DNA of 64,000 nucleotides from Flavobacterium sp. ALD4 (GCF_002836475.1 NZ_PJBJ01000030.1:372001-436000), one strand, 5' to 3'. Shown: positions 17,472 through 26,538, numbered from the stretch's first letter. The notes: generated from the letters alone by a model not told the origin. A program made the numbers and translations.

Positions 17472-19316
17472 ATGAAAGACAATAAAATGCTAAATTATAT
17501 AAAAGAGGTATTAAAAAATATGCCAGCTGGCTGGTTGAATACAACAACGCATCGTCTAGATATTTATGACGAAAAACTGGCTAAAACGCAATTCTTAGAT
17601 CAGTTTGAAGCCTTATACAATGACAATAATTCTGAATCTTCAGCTTTAAATGCATTACCTACTGCTTACGACTATATTCGACTAGGACATCCTTTATCAT
17701 GTGTGCTTGAATGGTCAATTGCCAAGGAAAATAATCTAAAAGCAGAAAGCGTTATCAGTTTTGAGTCAAAGACAGTCCCTGTTTTGGCAGTGCTAAGAAA
17801 AAATTTATTAGATAATAGAAAGACCCAAATCCTATATACTGGTGAACTACCTGATTTTTTTGATGCTGAAGTAGTGAGAAATATTTATGGTTATCACTTT
17901 GAGTTAAAGAAAGTGGATAACGTAGAAGCTATTCCAGCATTTAATGGAAGTACCGTTTTCATTTCCCAACAAGAGAAAATTGGCACTATTGATATCCAAG
18001 CAAATATTGACTTTTCTATCAGTCTACATGGTCACCTTGGAAGTATTTTAGTTGTAAATGGGAACCAAAACGAAAGTTACATCTCGGATATTCAGCATGT
18101 AAGAAGAAGAGAAACCATTGCAATGACACCTGCTGATTCTCTTACGGCTTTGAAGTCATTAGTAGCACAATCTCCTATTGAAACTACAGGAAGTAATATT
18201 AAAGCAGATAAAAAAGCCGTCTTAGATTCGATTAAAACAATTACGAATTCGAGTATAAAGCCATTAGTTGCTTCTAGTGGATTATCTATTCAGTATGCGA
18301 TTTTAATGGGGTTAATTCATGATGCCGTTGAAAAACATAAAGGAAAAGCGATTAAAATCATTGTCCCTCCAAATTGTTATGGTGGAACAAATGACCAAGC
18401 AAGACGTGTTGCTGCTTGCATTGACAATGTTGAAATAGTAGATTTACTAGTGGATGGTGATAACGACATGGTGCAAAGTATTGATACCGTTTTAACTAAA
18501 ATTGCTAATGAAAACGCTGTTCCTTACATCATTGCTGAGATTCCAACAAACCCGAGAGTTGAAGTTCCAAATCTTATAGATTTAAAAAATGTTTTAAGTC
18601 AAGAACGCAAAACGGCTGCCGGCACAATAGCGATAGATCCCGTTTTTATTTTAGATCAAACATTTTGCCCCAATGTTCACTTTTTAGGGGAAAAGGATAT
18701 TCTTGCATCGGTTAGAACGATTTCATTTGCTAGTGGATCTAAATTCCCTAGTGGTGGGCAATGTACTGCTGGCTACTGTGTAGGAAATAAAAAAACGGGT
18801 GCTTTGATGGAAAAAATAGCGTTGCATCTAGACCTATGCGATAATGAGGCTACAGATCTTCAATATGAAATACTAGCCAAACAATTGCCTTCAATGAATC
18901 AAAGAATTATTGATGCTTATAAGAATACACGTGAATTTGTAAACTTTATCAATGCTACTTTACCAGAAGCAAAGATTAATTTTGTTTCTTCAGCATTGGC
19001 AGAACAAGGATTTACCCCATCTGTTTTTTCATTAGATCTACCTACAAAGGGGAATACTGATGAAGAAAAAGAAGCTTACAAGAGAGCACTAAATCTTAAA
19101 TTAATCAATTTAATGATTACAGAAGTCCCGAATGAAAGTAAGTTCTGTGTGAGTTATGGGCAGTTAAAAGGATGTTACTGGACGGTACCTGCAACATCTA
19201 CTCAAGGGACCACTAAAGAAGGTGACAAAGATTATATTGTGCGTGCATCACTTTCTCCAAATATGGATCTTGAACTTCATAAAAAAGTCTTTTTAAAATT
19301 TGTTGAAAACATTTAA
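17472..19316 (+). CDS. PLP-dependent Cys/Met metabolism enzyme (cystathionine gamma-synthase/lyase-like)
   Basis: 614 residues, much longer than classical cystathionine synthases (about 390). The C-terminal 400 residues hold the PLP fold: SIQYAILMGLIHDAVEKH, NCYGGTNDQARR, AIDPVFILDQTF and SFASGSKFPSGGQCTAGY, where the Lys should form the Schiff base. The N-terminal 200 residues are a separate mixed domain without an assigned role. It probably acts on homoserine or cysteine derivatives in methionine/cysteine interconversion. MLNYIKEV at residue 6 is an alternative start. Confidence 0.8.
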   Translation: MKDNKMLNYIKEVLKNMPAGWLNTTTHRLDIYDEKLAKTQFLDQFEALYNDNNSESSALNALPTAYDYIRLGHPLSCVLEWSIAKENNLKAESVISFESKTVPVLAVLRKNLLDNRKTQILYTGELPDFFDAEVVRNIYGYHFELKKVDNVEAIPAFNGSTVFISQQEKIGTIDIQANIDFSISLHGHLGSILVVNGNQNESYISDIQHVRRRETIAMTPADSLTALKSLVAQSPIETTGSNIKADKKAVLDSIKTITNSSIKPLVASSGLSIQYAILMGLIHDAVEKHKGKAIKIIVPPNCYGGTNDQARRVAACIDNVEIVDLLVDGDNDMVQSIDTVLTKIANENAVPYIIAEIPTNPRVEVPNLIDLKNVLSQERKTAAGTIAIDPVFILDQTFCPNVHFLGEKDILASVRTISFASGSKFPSGGQCTAGYCVGNKKTGALMEKIALHLDLCDNEATDLQYEILAKQLPSMNQRIIDAYKNTREFVNFINATLPEAKINFVSSALAEQGFTPSVFSLDLPTKGNTDEEKEAYKRALNLKLINLMITEVPNESKFCVSYGQLKGCYWTVPATSTQGTTKEGDKDYIVRASLSPNMDLELHKKVFLKFVENI

Positions 19317-19393
19317 CTCAGTCGATACTTGCAGAGATAGGATGATTGCATCTCGAATTTCACGAAATACGATGACCGCTCAGAGATGTCACC

Positions 19394-19535
19394 GCAAAGC
19401 CTCCTGACTTTGCCCTTTTAAAAAATCATCTGATGAATTACAAACACCATTAAGCCTGAAAATTTAATGGTGTTTTTTGTTGGTTTTGTTTTGTGTTTTA
19501 CTACGTCATTTAAACAAAAAAAAGGAGATGGCTAA
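19394..19535. repeat. Shared intergenic module R1
   Basis: It starts with the dyad GCAAAG-CCTCCTGA-CTTTGC, then a terminator-like hairpin (CCATTAA/TTTAATGG followed by TGTTTTTTGTTGG), then a CATTTAAACAAAAAAAAGG tract. The same order recurs at 23186 (R3); the second and third modules recur at 21650 (R2). It ends the PLP-enzyme transcript. Confidence 0.65.
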
Positions 19536-19612
19536 CCTGTGAAACTGCGTTTCTCATTAGTTATAATAACATAAAAAAATGCAGTATTTCTTTTTTTAAT
19601 ACCACTAATTAT

Positions 19613-19686
19613 TACATTTAAAAGAAAGAAGGATACTATTGGGCAGGCCCATCTACCCATATCAGTAGAGATTGCTCTCACTTTAT
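19613..19686 (+). promoter_or_regulatory. Promoter with palindromic leader motif, copy B
   Basis: A weak -7 box TACATTTA (19613-19620) is followed by CATCTACCCATATCAGTAGA (19650-19669) and TCTCACTTTAT. The motif matches copies A and C in sequence and spacing. It precedes the decayed APC permease by about 105 bases. Confidence 0.6.
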
Positions 19687-19790
19687 TAGACACCTCAACA
19701 AGTTGTACCCCATTAGGACAATAAAAATAATAAAAATCACAAAAGCAGCAACTCTTATTAATACCCTCTATATCCCTTGGGACAGACGTA

Positions 19791-20918
19791 ATGATTGGAA
19801 CGGGAATTTTTGTGCTAATGGGACAAATAGCAGAGTTAGCAGGTGATTTATTGCCTATTGCATTTATTGCCGGAGCGATATTTGTCGCCTTTAGTTCCTA
19901 TTTTTATGTTCAATTTTCAAATGCATATAAGTATTCGGGAGGTGTCGCAAAGTTTTTGACAAAAGCTTATGGGCCAGGAATAGCACTGGGATCTTTCTCT
20001 CTCTTAATGTATATTTCAATGGTGGTTACCAAAAGTTTAGTAGCAGGTACTTTTGGTGCTTATGCTTTACGACTATTTCCAGAAGAGCACGCAGGCTACG
20101 CCTCAGTATTGGGTATTATTCTAATTGCAGTAGCCTACATTGTAGATATTTATGGGAACAGAGTAATCGCAGCAACTGCGGCCCTTACTGTCATTATTAA
20201 AGTTGCAGGTATTGCGTTGTTCGCAATTTCAGGCTTAGTTATTTCGAGTTTGCCCACTATTACTGTTAATTATATTGCTTCGGATAGCCAATATTTACCT
20301 GAGAGTTTTAATTTCATTGCTACATTGGCTTTATCTATTATTGCTTATAAAGGATTTACAACCATTACTAATCACGGGGGAGATATTAAAAATCCACATA
20401 AAAATGTTGGCCGTTCTCATATTATTTCAATCACAATCTGCACAGTCATTTATGTAGCCTTAGCCCTATCGGTTGCTCGCGGATTAAGTGTTGAAGAAAT
20501 TGTTGTCGCAAAAGATTATGCATTGGCTGCTGCTGCTGCTGCAAAACCTGTATTTGGTGAATGGGGCTATATATTAACTATTTTTCTTACCATCATAACA
20601 ACTGTTTCTGGAGTTATTGCTAGTATTTATTCAGCTTCTAGAGTATTAGGAATGTTAAGTCAAATGAAACCAGTTCCTAACTTAAATAGGGCGAAGAGTC
20701 TTAAAACCCTTGATTACTTTTTACGGTTTCTTAAGCTACACTACTAACTATTTAATTTTACACGAATTTCCTCAATTGGTGCTGTTTTTTATTTAATAAT
20801 GGATATTGCCATTCATTGGAGTCTATTCAGACATCAAAAAAAAAAATAGCTGAATTTAGTTTAATAATTACTAGATATTATTGTTTTGGCGGCGTTTATA
20901 TATGAAATATTTGGATGA
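19791..20918 (+). pseudogene. APC-family amino acid permease, multiply disrupted
   Basis: The longest frame (19791-20747) begins MIGTGIFVLMGQIAELAGDL, the TM1 of APC transporters, but lacks the usual 10-20 leading residues; SISLGTDV continues upstream in frame without a start codon. After the TAA at 20745 the same frame resumes with LFNFTRISSIGAVFYLIMDI, breaks again at 20847-20867, and resumes as LDIIVLAAFIYEIFG to TGA 20918. Summed, about 375 residues match a nearly full transporter. At least three lesions show real decay, not one read error. Confidence 0.8.
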
Positions 20919-21184
20919 CCTATTTCTGCTCCTCGTTACCGATATTAGAATTATTTTAATTTTTTTTTAAATATTTTTTCATAAAATTACATACAGATAA
21001 AGATGGAAAAATGCATGAAGAAGAAATGATGAAAACGAATAAAAACATATCCAAAATAGCGCTATCTTTAACGGTTACGGTCCGCCTCAACTTTCTTGTT
21101 ACTTGCCAGGAAAGCACTCCGAAACTCGCAACGATTCTCACACGACATGTTGTATGCAAACTAAAAAAAAATACTAAGAAATAG
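20919..21184. other. Gap before the DUF6122 gene
   Basis: A 58-codon frame from 21011 (MHEEEMMKTNKNISK onward, ending TAG about 21184) looks slightly signal-peptide-like but has no conserved motif. I do not call it a gene. Confidence 0.3.
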
Positions 21185-21571
21185 ATGCAGATATTTACAC
21201 ACTACTTTTTACACTTTGGATTTCCATTTTTTATTGCATTTATCTTCTTTAGAAAAGAATGGAAAAAAGCATATTTAATTCTGATAGCTACAATGCTAGT
21301 TGATTTAGATCATTTACTAGTTGAACCAATTTTCGAAACAAATAGATGTAGCATTAATTTCCACTTTTTCCATACGTATTACGCTATTTTGATTTATGTT
21401 CTTTTACTTTTCTTTCGGAAGCCTTTTAGAATAATAGGAATTGGATTACTCTTTCATATGTTAACTGATTTCATTGATTGCTTATTTATGTATTCTCGCT
21501 GCGCAGAATGTTTTGAAGGTTCACCAGCAATTGAACTCTTAAAAGCAACTTCAAAATTAATTAGAATTTAA
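21185..21571 (+). CDS. DUF6122 family membrane protein
   Basis: 128 residues with four hydrophobic segments (about 8-22, 30-45, 65-80, 86-100). The sequence LDHLLVEPIFETNRCSINFHFFHTY, with conserved Asp-His, Arg-Cys and His residues, is what I recall of DUF6122, an inner-membrane family common in Flavobacteriaceae. The charged Asp/His/Cys within membrane-edge positions suggests a metal-dependent hydrolase like the YdjM/LexA-regulated membrane hydrolases, but this is inference. Full length for the family. Confidence 0.75.
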   Translation: MQIFTHYFLHFGFPFFIAFIFFRKEWKKAYLILIATMLVDLDHLLVEPIFETNRCSINFHFFHTYYAILIYVLLLFFRKPFRIIGIGLLFHMLTDFIDCLFMYSRCAECFEGSPAIELLKATSKLIRI

Positions 21572-21644
21572 CTGTTAAAATAGTAGAGATAAAATTAGTT
21601 CTAATATAAAAATATCTCATTGTCTAATATAACGTCAAGCTAAA

Positions 21645-21760
21645 CCCTACTAACTTTAATGGCGTTTTTTGTTGGTTGTATTTTGCAACAGCACTTAAAT
21701 TTAAAACAAAAAAAAGATAACCAAATTGCCGCCACATCAGGAAGCTATAACACTGTTTTT
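21645..21760. repeat. Shared intergenic module R2
   Basis: CTTTAATGGCGTTTTTTGTTGG, a CACTTAAATTTAAAACAAAA tract, AAAGATAACC and TCAGGAAGCTATAAC match corresponding parts of R3 (23186-23365) and partly R1. It follows the DUF6122 gene by about 75 bases. Confidence 0.6.
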
Positions 21761-21854
21761 TTTAAAACAAGTCAGCACAACCTAACAACTCCATCCTTCA
21801 ATTCTACCAATAAAAGAAAATCAAGACATTAATAATTTTCGTAAGATTAATTGA

Positions 21855-21933
21855 TATATTTGAAATAGCGAAAGAAGAGTCTTGTTTATCCTACCGAACT
21901 ACCCATATCAGTATAGATTGTTCCCACTTTATC
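21855..21933 (+). promoter_or_regulatory. Promoter with palindromic leader motif, copy C
   Basis: TATATTTG (21855-21862) is a full -7 box, and 35 bases later comes AACTACCCATATCAGTATAG (21897-21916) followed by CCCACTTTATC. It is about 80 bases upstream of the NIPSNAP gene. Confidence 0.6.
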
Positions 21934-22011
21934 AAATCTTAAAAAGGTAGCACTTATTCTATCCCGACGGACAAAACATACCAACTTTCTAACACTTAAC
22001 AAATTAAAATT

Positions 22012-22347
22012 ATGACAACCTGTTTTATAAAATATATAATTGACCCAGCTAAAATAGCCGACTTTGAACATTATGGGAAACTTTGGATCGACTTAGTAAA
22101 TGAAATGGGTGGGCTACATCACGGCTATTTGTTACCTCACGAAGGAGCAAATAATATAGGATACGCTTCTTTTTCTTTTCCGTCGTTGGCAGATTACGAA
22201 ATTTATCGGAATAAAATTCAGAACACACCAAGATGTCTTGAAGCATTTAAGTATGCTAACGACACCAAATGTATCATCAGTTACGAACGAAATTTTCTAA
22301 AACCAGTTTTCGAGGGAGTTACTGACAAGGCAAAATTATTTTACTAA
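22012..22347 (+). CDS. NIPSNAP family protein
   Basis: 111 residues forming a dimeric alpha/beta-barrel type fold. Diagnostic segments are MTTCFIKYIIDPAKIADFEHYGKLW, then GGLHHGYLLPHEG and ASFSFPSLADYEIYRNKIQ. NIPSNAP proteins are small, cytoplasmic and mostly uncharacterised in bacteria, often next to genes for small-molecule catabolism. It is followed 59 bases later by an alpha/beta hydrolase in the same direction, and a promoter lies upstream. Confidence 0.85.
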   Translation: MTTCFIKYIIDPAKIADFEHYGKLWIDLVNEMGGLHHGYLLPHEGANNIGYASFSFPSLADYEIYRNKIQNTPRCLEAFKYANDTKCIISYERNFLKPVFEGVTDKAKLFY

Positions 22348-22406
22348 CGCACATTTTTGGTGAAAGTTATTACAACCATTAAAACTAAACCATAAAGAAA
22401 AAGCAA

Positions 22407-23171
22407 ATGCCAAAATTCACTACTAATACTGTTTCTATAAACTATAGCGTATATGGAACTGGAATTCCTGTAATACTGCTTCACGGAGCAATTGTTGATT
22501 TCAACTATAACTATATTCAAACGGGTTGGATTAAAAGTTTATCTGAAAATGGGTTTCAAGTAATTGGAATTGATTTTCGTGGTTATGGTGAAAGTGATAA
22601 AAGCAATGATCCAAATTTTTACGGAACAACAAACTTGGCAGATGACGTTATTAATCTAATTGATCATTTAAAATTGGAAAATATTGGGTTAATCGGGTAT
22701 TCAATGGGTACGGTGATCGCTCTTGATCTATTAAATAACCATCCTGAGTATTTTTCAAAATCCGTCTTAATAGCTACTGGTGACGGACTCATTGGAGATC
22801 CTCCATTTATATTTGAAACTCTTTTGCCTAGTCTTGCAGATTTACTTTCATATGAAACTTTCCCAAGTCATTTACCTAGTCACATTTCTGCGTATTGGAA
22901 TTTTTTCAAACAAATTGGATTAGAAAAAGAGGCTATGATTGCTTTTAGTCTTGCAAAATACCCACCTCTTACTGCCGAAAAAGCTGCTGGAATTAATATT
23001 CCAACTCTGATCATAAGTGGTGAAAAGGATTTAGTTCTTGGAACAGGACAAAAAGTTGCTCAAACTTTACCCAATGGAAAATATTTAGAAATCAAAGAAG
23101 CAACTCATTTTACATTAGCCAGAGAAAGGGAAACACATCTATCAACTGTTACATTTCTAATTGGGGACTGA
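22407..23171 (+). CDS. Alpha/beta fold hydrolase
   Basis: 254 residues. The nucleophile elbow is GYSMGTV (Ser at about 97), the oxyanion region is LLHGAIVDF, the acid probably lies in ISGEKDLVLG, and the base is His in EATHFTLARE. It likely hydrolyses an ester or lactone in the cytoplasm; no signal peptide is present. Position between NIPSNAP and a Baeyer-Villiger-type monooxygenase suggests the three act on related ketone/ester compounds, since such oxygenases yield esters or lactones that hydrolases open. That link is inference. Confidence 0.85.
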   Translation: MPKFTTNTVSINYSVYGTGIPVILLHGAIVDFNYNYIQTGWIKSLSENGFQVIGIDFRGYGESDKSNDPNFYGTTNLADDVINLIDHLKLENIGLIGYSMGTVIALDLLNNHPEYFSKSVLIATGDGLIGDPPFIFETLLPSLADLLSYETFPSHLPSHISAYWNFFKQIGLEKEAMIAFSLAKYPPLTAEKAAGINIPTLIISGEKDLVLGTGQKVAQTLPNGKYLEIKEATHFTLARERETHLSTVTFLIGD

Positions 23172-23185
23172 AAAAAAAATAAAGG

Positions 23186-23365
23186 AAAAGCCTCCTGACT
23201 TTGCGCTTTTAAAAGCCATGTTACAGACCAAAAGAATGATTAAGTCTTAAGATTTAATACTGTTTTTTATTCATTGTTTTTTGTACTTTACAACACATTT
23301 AAATTTAAAACAACAACCAAAAAAAGGATAACCAGAGCATCGCTGTTTCAGGAACCTATAGCTAT
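23186..23365. repeat. Shared intergenic module R3
   Basis: AAAAGCCTCCTGACTTTGCG, a GATTAAGTCTTAAGATTTAA hairpin with following T-run, the CACATTTAAATTTAAAACAA tract, AAAAAGGATAACC and TTTCAGGAACCTATAGC. It is the most complete copy of the three and follows the hydrolase stop by 15 bases. Confidence 0.65.
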
Positions 23366-23437
23366 CTTTAAAAAAAAGTAAAGGAAAGCCTATCACACTC
23401 CCGACACCCTATTTAAGACTAAAACAATAACATAAAC

Positions 23438-24880
23438 ATGACTCATACCGATATAATCATAATAGGAGCCGGCTTATCCGGTATAGGAGCTGCCTGCCAT
23501 TTGGCACGTAAAAATCCCGAGAAAACCTATGTTGTTTTAGAAGCAAGAACAGAAGTTGGAGGCACTTGGAGTTTATTTCAATACCCAGGTATTCGCTCTG
23601 ACTCTGATATGTATACTTTTGGCTATTCTTTTAAAACATGGGATGAGCAAAAGTCTTTCGCTGACGGACCTTCTATTTTAAAATATATAAATGAAGCTGC
23701 CGACGAATACAAGGTGCGAGATCACATTATCTATCAGCAACGTGCTCTTTCATATAACTTCGATACGAAAGAGAAATTATGGACGATCACTACTGAAAAC
23801 ACCTCAACAGCCGAAAAAACAATTTACACCTGTCAGTTTATCTTTAGCTGTAGCGGTTACTATAATTATACCAAAGGTTATACCCCAGAATTTACAGATC
23901 AATCGAGGTTTGAAGGAAAAATAATCCATCCTCAAAAGTGGCCTGAAAATTTAAATGTTGTCGATAAAACGATTATTGTAATTGGAAGTGGCGCTACTGC
24001 TGTCACTATTGTGCCCGAGCTAGCCGCTGAAGCCAAAATAGTTACTATGCTGCAGCGATCACCAACCTATATTGCCGCTCTGCCAAATAAAGATAAAGTT
24101 GCCGCTCAAATAAAACGTTTGTTTCCTAAAAAGATAGCTTATCGACTGATCCGTTATAAAAACATTTTATATACGATTGTCTTTTTTAATCTCTGTAAGT
24201 TTTATCCTGAAAAAATGAAAAGCTTCATCCTAAAAGGTGCTAAAAAAGGGCTAGGTGACTTTCCTGTTGATCCCCATTTTATACCAAACTATAATCCATG
24301 GGAACAACGTTTTTGCATTGCACCAAATGGAGACTTTTTTAGAGCTATAAGGAAAGGAAAGGCATCAATAGTTACAGATCACATCGACCGTTTTTTAACC
24401 GATGGGATTTTATTAGAATCAGGTAAGGCATTGAAGGCAGATATTATTATTACAGCAACAGGACTAGACTTATTAGCATTTGGTGGAGTCAAAATTCAAC
24501 TGGATTCGCAGCCATTTGACATTTCTAAATCCTTTGTTTATAAGGGATTGATGTTGAGCGATCTTCCTAATTTTTTTATTTTTGTTGGCTATACTAATGC
24601 GTCATGGACATTAAAAAGTGATCTTACCAGTGAATATATTTCGCGGCTTCTGAATTATATGGACAAGCATAATTACAAAGCTTTACAGTCAAAAGTAATC
24701 GAGACTAATTTAAAATCGGTTCCACTACTCAATCTGAACTCGGGATATATTAATAGAGCATCTAATATGCTTCCCAGCCAAGGAAATAAAGCTCCTTGGC
24801 GTGTCTACCAAAATTATATTTTGGACTATAAGCTGCTCCGCTTAGATTCTGTTAAAGACAAACGGCTTCGCTTTTTTTAA
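23438..24880 (+). CDS. Flavin-containing monooxygenase, Baeyer-Villiger type
   Basis: 480 residues. FAD-binding GAGLSGIGAAC at 10-20, the fingerprint F-x-G-x3-H-x3-W-P at 158-169 (FEGKIIHPQKWP), and a second NADPH-binding Rossmann GSGATAVT at 183-190. The enzyme inserts oxygen next to a carbonyl, or oxidises S/N atoms, with NADPH and O2. EARTEVGGTWSLFQYPGIRSD also fits the class. It is in line with an MFS gene downstream and a hydrolase upstream, suggesting a small-molecule oxidation or detoxification set. Confidence 0.88.
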   Translation: MTHTDIIIIGAGLSGIGAACHLARKNPEKTYVVLEARTEVGGTWSLFQYPGIRSDSDMYTFGYSFKTWDEQKSFADGPSILKYINEAADEYKVRDHIIYQQRALSYNFDTKEKLWTITTENTSTAEKTIYTCQFIFSCSGYYNYTKGYTPEFTDQSRFEGKIIHPQKWPENLNVVDKTIIVIGSGATAVTIVPELAAEAKIVTMLQRSPTYIAALPNKDKVAAQIKRLFPKKIAYRLIRYKNILYTIVFFNLCKFYPEKMKSFILKGAKKGLGDFPVDPHFIPNYNPWEQRFCIAPNGDFFRAIRKGKASIVTDHIDRFLTDGILLESGKALKADIIITATGLDLLAFGGVKIQLDSQPFDISKSFVYKGLMLSDLPNFFIFVGYTNASWTLKSDLTSEYISRLLNYMDKHNYKALQSKVIETNLKSVPLLNLNSGYINRASNMLPSQGNKAPWRVYQNYILDYKLLRLDSVKDKRLRFF

Positions 24881-25020
24881 AACAAAACTAGTAGTATTAG
24901 TAAGTACATTGATCGCGAAACCATTTTATTGTGGCGTTACTTTAAAAAATAATTCAAATTTAAAACTTCAAAAATCATTGATCTGTTCTATTTACACTAT
25001 CTGTTTCTTTATAATTTTAT

Positions 25021-25028
25021 TAATTTTG
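25021..25028 (+). promoter_or_regulatory. -7 box TAATTTTG upstream of MFS gene
   Basis: A TAnnTTTG match about 95 bases before the MFS start. No clear -33 element; low weight. Confidence 0.35.
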
Positions 25029-25122
25029 CTCATCCTTTAAAATTAGATCAGCAGGATCAAGAAAATTTTAAAATAGTACCTAAAAGGAATAAAATAGTAG
25101 TAACACTTACCTACAAGCAACG

Positions 25123-26298
25123 ATGTCAATGAACCGAATAAAAACGATACTACCTATAATTGTTGTTGCTCAGTTTTGTTGTACCTCTCTTTGGTTTGCA
25201 AGTAATGCCGTAATGAGCGACTTAGTGATCAACTTCGGTCTTACCGCAAATGCAATTGGTAATCTCACCTCAGCGGTACAATTTGGATTTATTTTAGGCA
25301 CCTTAGTCTTTGCAGTATTGGCAATAGCAGATCGCTTTTCTCCTTCCAGAGTATTCTTAATGAGCGCATTGCTTGGAGCGCTATTCAATGCAGGTCTAAT
25401 ATGGGAAGGCAACAATTTGACCATGATGCTCTCCATCCGATTTCTAACTGGCTTCTTTCTTGCTGGAATCTACCCTGTGGGAATGAAAATAGCGGCTGAC
25501 TATTTTAACAAAGGGCTTGGTAAATCGCTGGGGTTTTTAGTGGGCGCCTTAGTATTAGGCACTGCCTTTCCGCATTTACTAAAAGGAATAACAGATGTGT
25601 TCCCATGGAAATTAGTTATACTCACCACTTCTTCCCTTGCCACTCTGGGCGGTTTAATGATGGTTCTCTTAGTGCCTAACGGACCTTATCGGAAACAAAG
25701 CCAAGGTATAAATCTGTCTGCTTTCTTTGGTATCTTTAGAAATCAAAACTTACGTTCTGCAGCTTTTGGGTATTTTGGGCACATGTGGGAGTTATACGCT
25801 TTTTGGGCATTTACACCGCTAATGCTTCAAACATATAGCGATTTACACCCAGAAACAACCTTTAATATTCCTATTTTGTCTTTCCTCATTATTGGTATTG
25901 GCGGATTCGCTTGTGTACTGAGTGGCTACCTCTCACAAACCTACGGTTCAAAACGAATTGCACTTATATCCTTACTGCTGTCTTGTGGGTGCTGTCTTAT
26001 TTTTCCTTTTCTATTTGCCGTTCAATCAACAATGCTGTTTATTGCTTTCTTACTTTTTTGGGGAATGGTCGTTGTTGCTGATTCTCCGCTTTTATCTACA
26101 TTAGTCGCTCAGAATGCCCCTGCAGAAATAAAAGGAACAGCCCTTACAATTGTAAATAGTATTGGCTTTGCAATTACAATTATTAGTATTCAATTAATCA
26201 GTGGATTGAGAACAGTGACGGATACAAACTATATTTATATTAGTTTAGCTATTGGTCCTATTTTAGGTTTATTGGCGTTAAGCAAAAAAATAAAATAG
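25123..26298 (+). CDS. MFS transporter
   Basis: 391 residues, about 12 transmembrane segments. QFCCTSLWFASNAVMSDL in TM1, GFILGTLVFAVLAIADRFSPSRVF (TM2 with the loop-2 region) and RFLTGFFLAGIYPVGMKI (TM4) resemble cyanate/nitroimidazole-type CynX/NimT transporters. The substrate is unknown; a small organic anion or drug is possible. MSMNRIK allows a second start two codons later. It may export products of the neighbouring monooxygenase. Confidence 0.85.
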   Translation: MSMNRIKTILPIIVVAQFCCTSLWFASNAVMSDLVINFGLTANAIGNLTSAVQFGFILGTLVFAVLAIADRFSPSRVFLMSALLGALFNAGLIWEGNNLTMMLSIRFLTGFFLAGIYPVGMKIAADYFNKGLGKSLGFLVGALVLGTAFPHLLKGITDVFPWKLVILTTSSLATLGGLMMVLLVPNGPYRKQSQGINLSAFFGIFRNQNLRSAAFGYFGHMWELYAFWAFTPLMLQTYSDLHPETTFNIPILSFLIIGIGGFACVLSGYLSQTYGSKRIALISLLLSCGCCLIFPFLFAVQSTMLFIAFLLFWGMVVVADSPLLSTLVAQNAPAEIKGTALTIVNSIGFAITIISIQLISGLRTVTDTNYIYISLAIGPILGLLALSKKIK

Positions 26299-26339
26299 AC
26301 TAATTTGCTCTGATTTAAAAACACTTTTTTTACCAAATA

Positions 26340-26375
26340 AAAAGCCTCGAAAGGTTTAATCTTCGAGGCTTACTT
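26340..26375 (-). terminator. Terminator for tRNA-Glu and MFS ends
   Basis: GCCTCGAA/TTCGAGGC stem with a 10-base loop (26344-26369). On the minus strand the T-run GCTTTTTATTT follows, so it fits ending the tRNA transcript; it also sits just past the MFS stop on the plus strand. Confidence 0.75.
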
Positions 26376-26466
26376 TAAGTTTCTGAAAGGTAAACTGAAA
26401 TTAACTTAAAAATTCAAATAGTAAAGTCAACTTTCATAAAATATGAATTGCAATATGCAAATATTG

Positions 26467-26538
26467 TAGCCCGTAGCGGAATCGAACCGCTCTTACATGG
26501 ATGAAAACCATGCGTCCTAACCGATAGACGAACGGGCC
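26467..26538 (-). tRNA. tRNA-Glu (UUC)
   Basis: Read on the minus strand it begins GGCCCGTTCGTCTATCGGTT. The anticodon stem is CATGG/CCATG with loop TTTTCAT, giving anticodon TTC. The T-arm GCGGTTCGATTCCGC is intact, and the acceptor GGCCCGT pairs with ACGGGCT (first pair G-U). CCA is not encoded. It marks the boundary between the accessory zone and the copper island. Confidence 0.95.

Noticed and set aside
21011..21184. 58-codon frame MHEEEMMKTNK... with EF-hand-like DKDG upstream
   Set aside because: Position 1 of the loop is His, there is no second hand, and the rest has no conserved look; probably chance in AT-rich DNA.
17472..25122. Integron-type gene-cassette array
   Set aside because: Genes are in one direction with similar spacers, but I see no attC core pairs (GTTRRRY with RYYYAAC), no integrase, and the genes have their own promoters.
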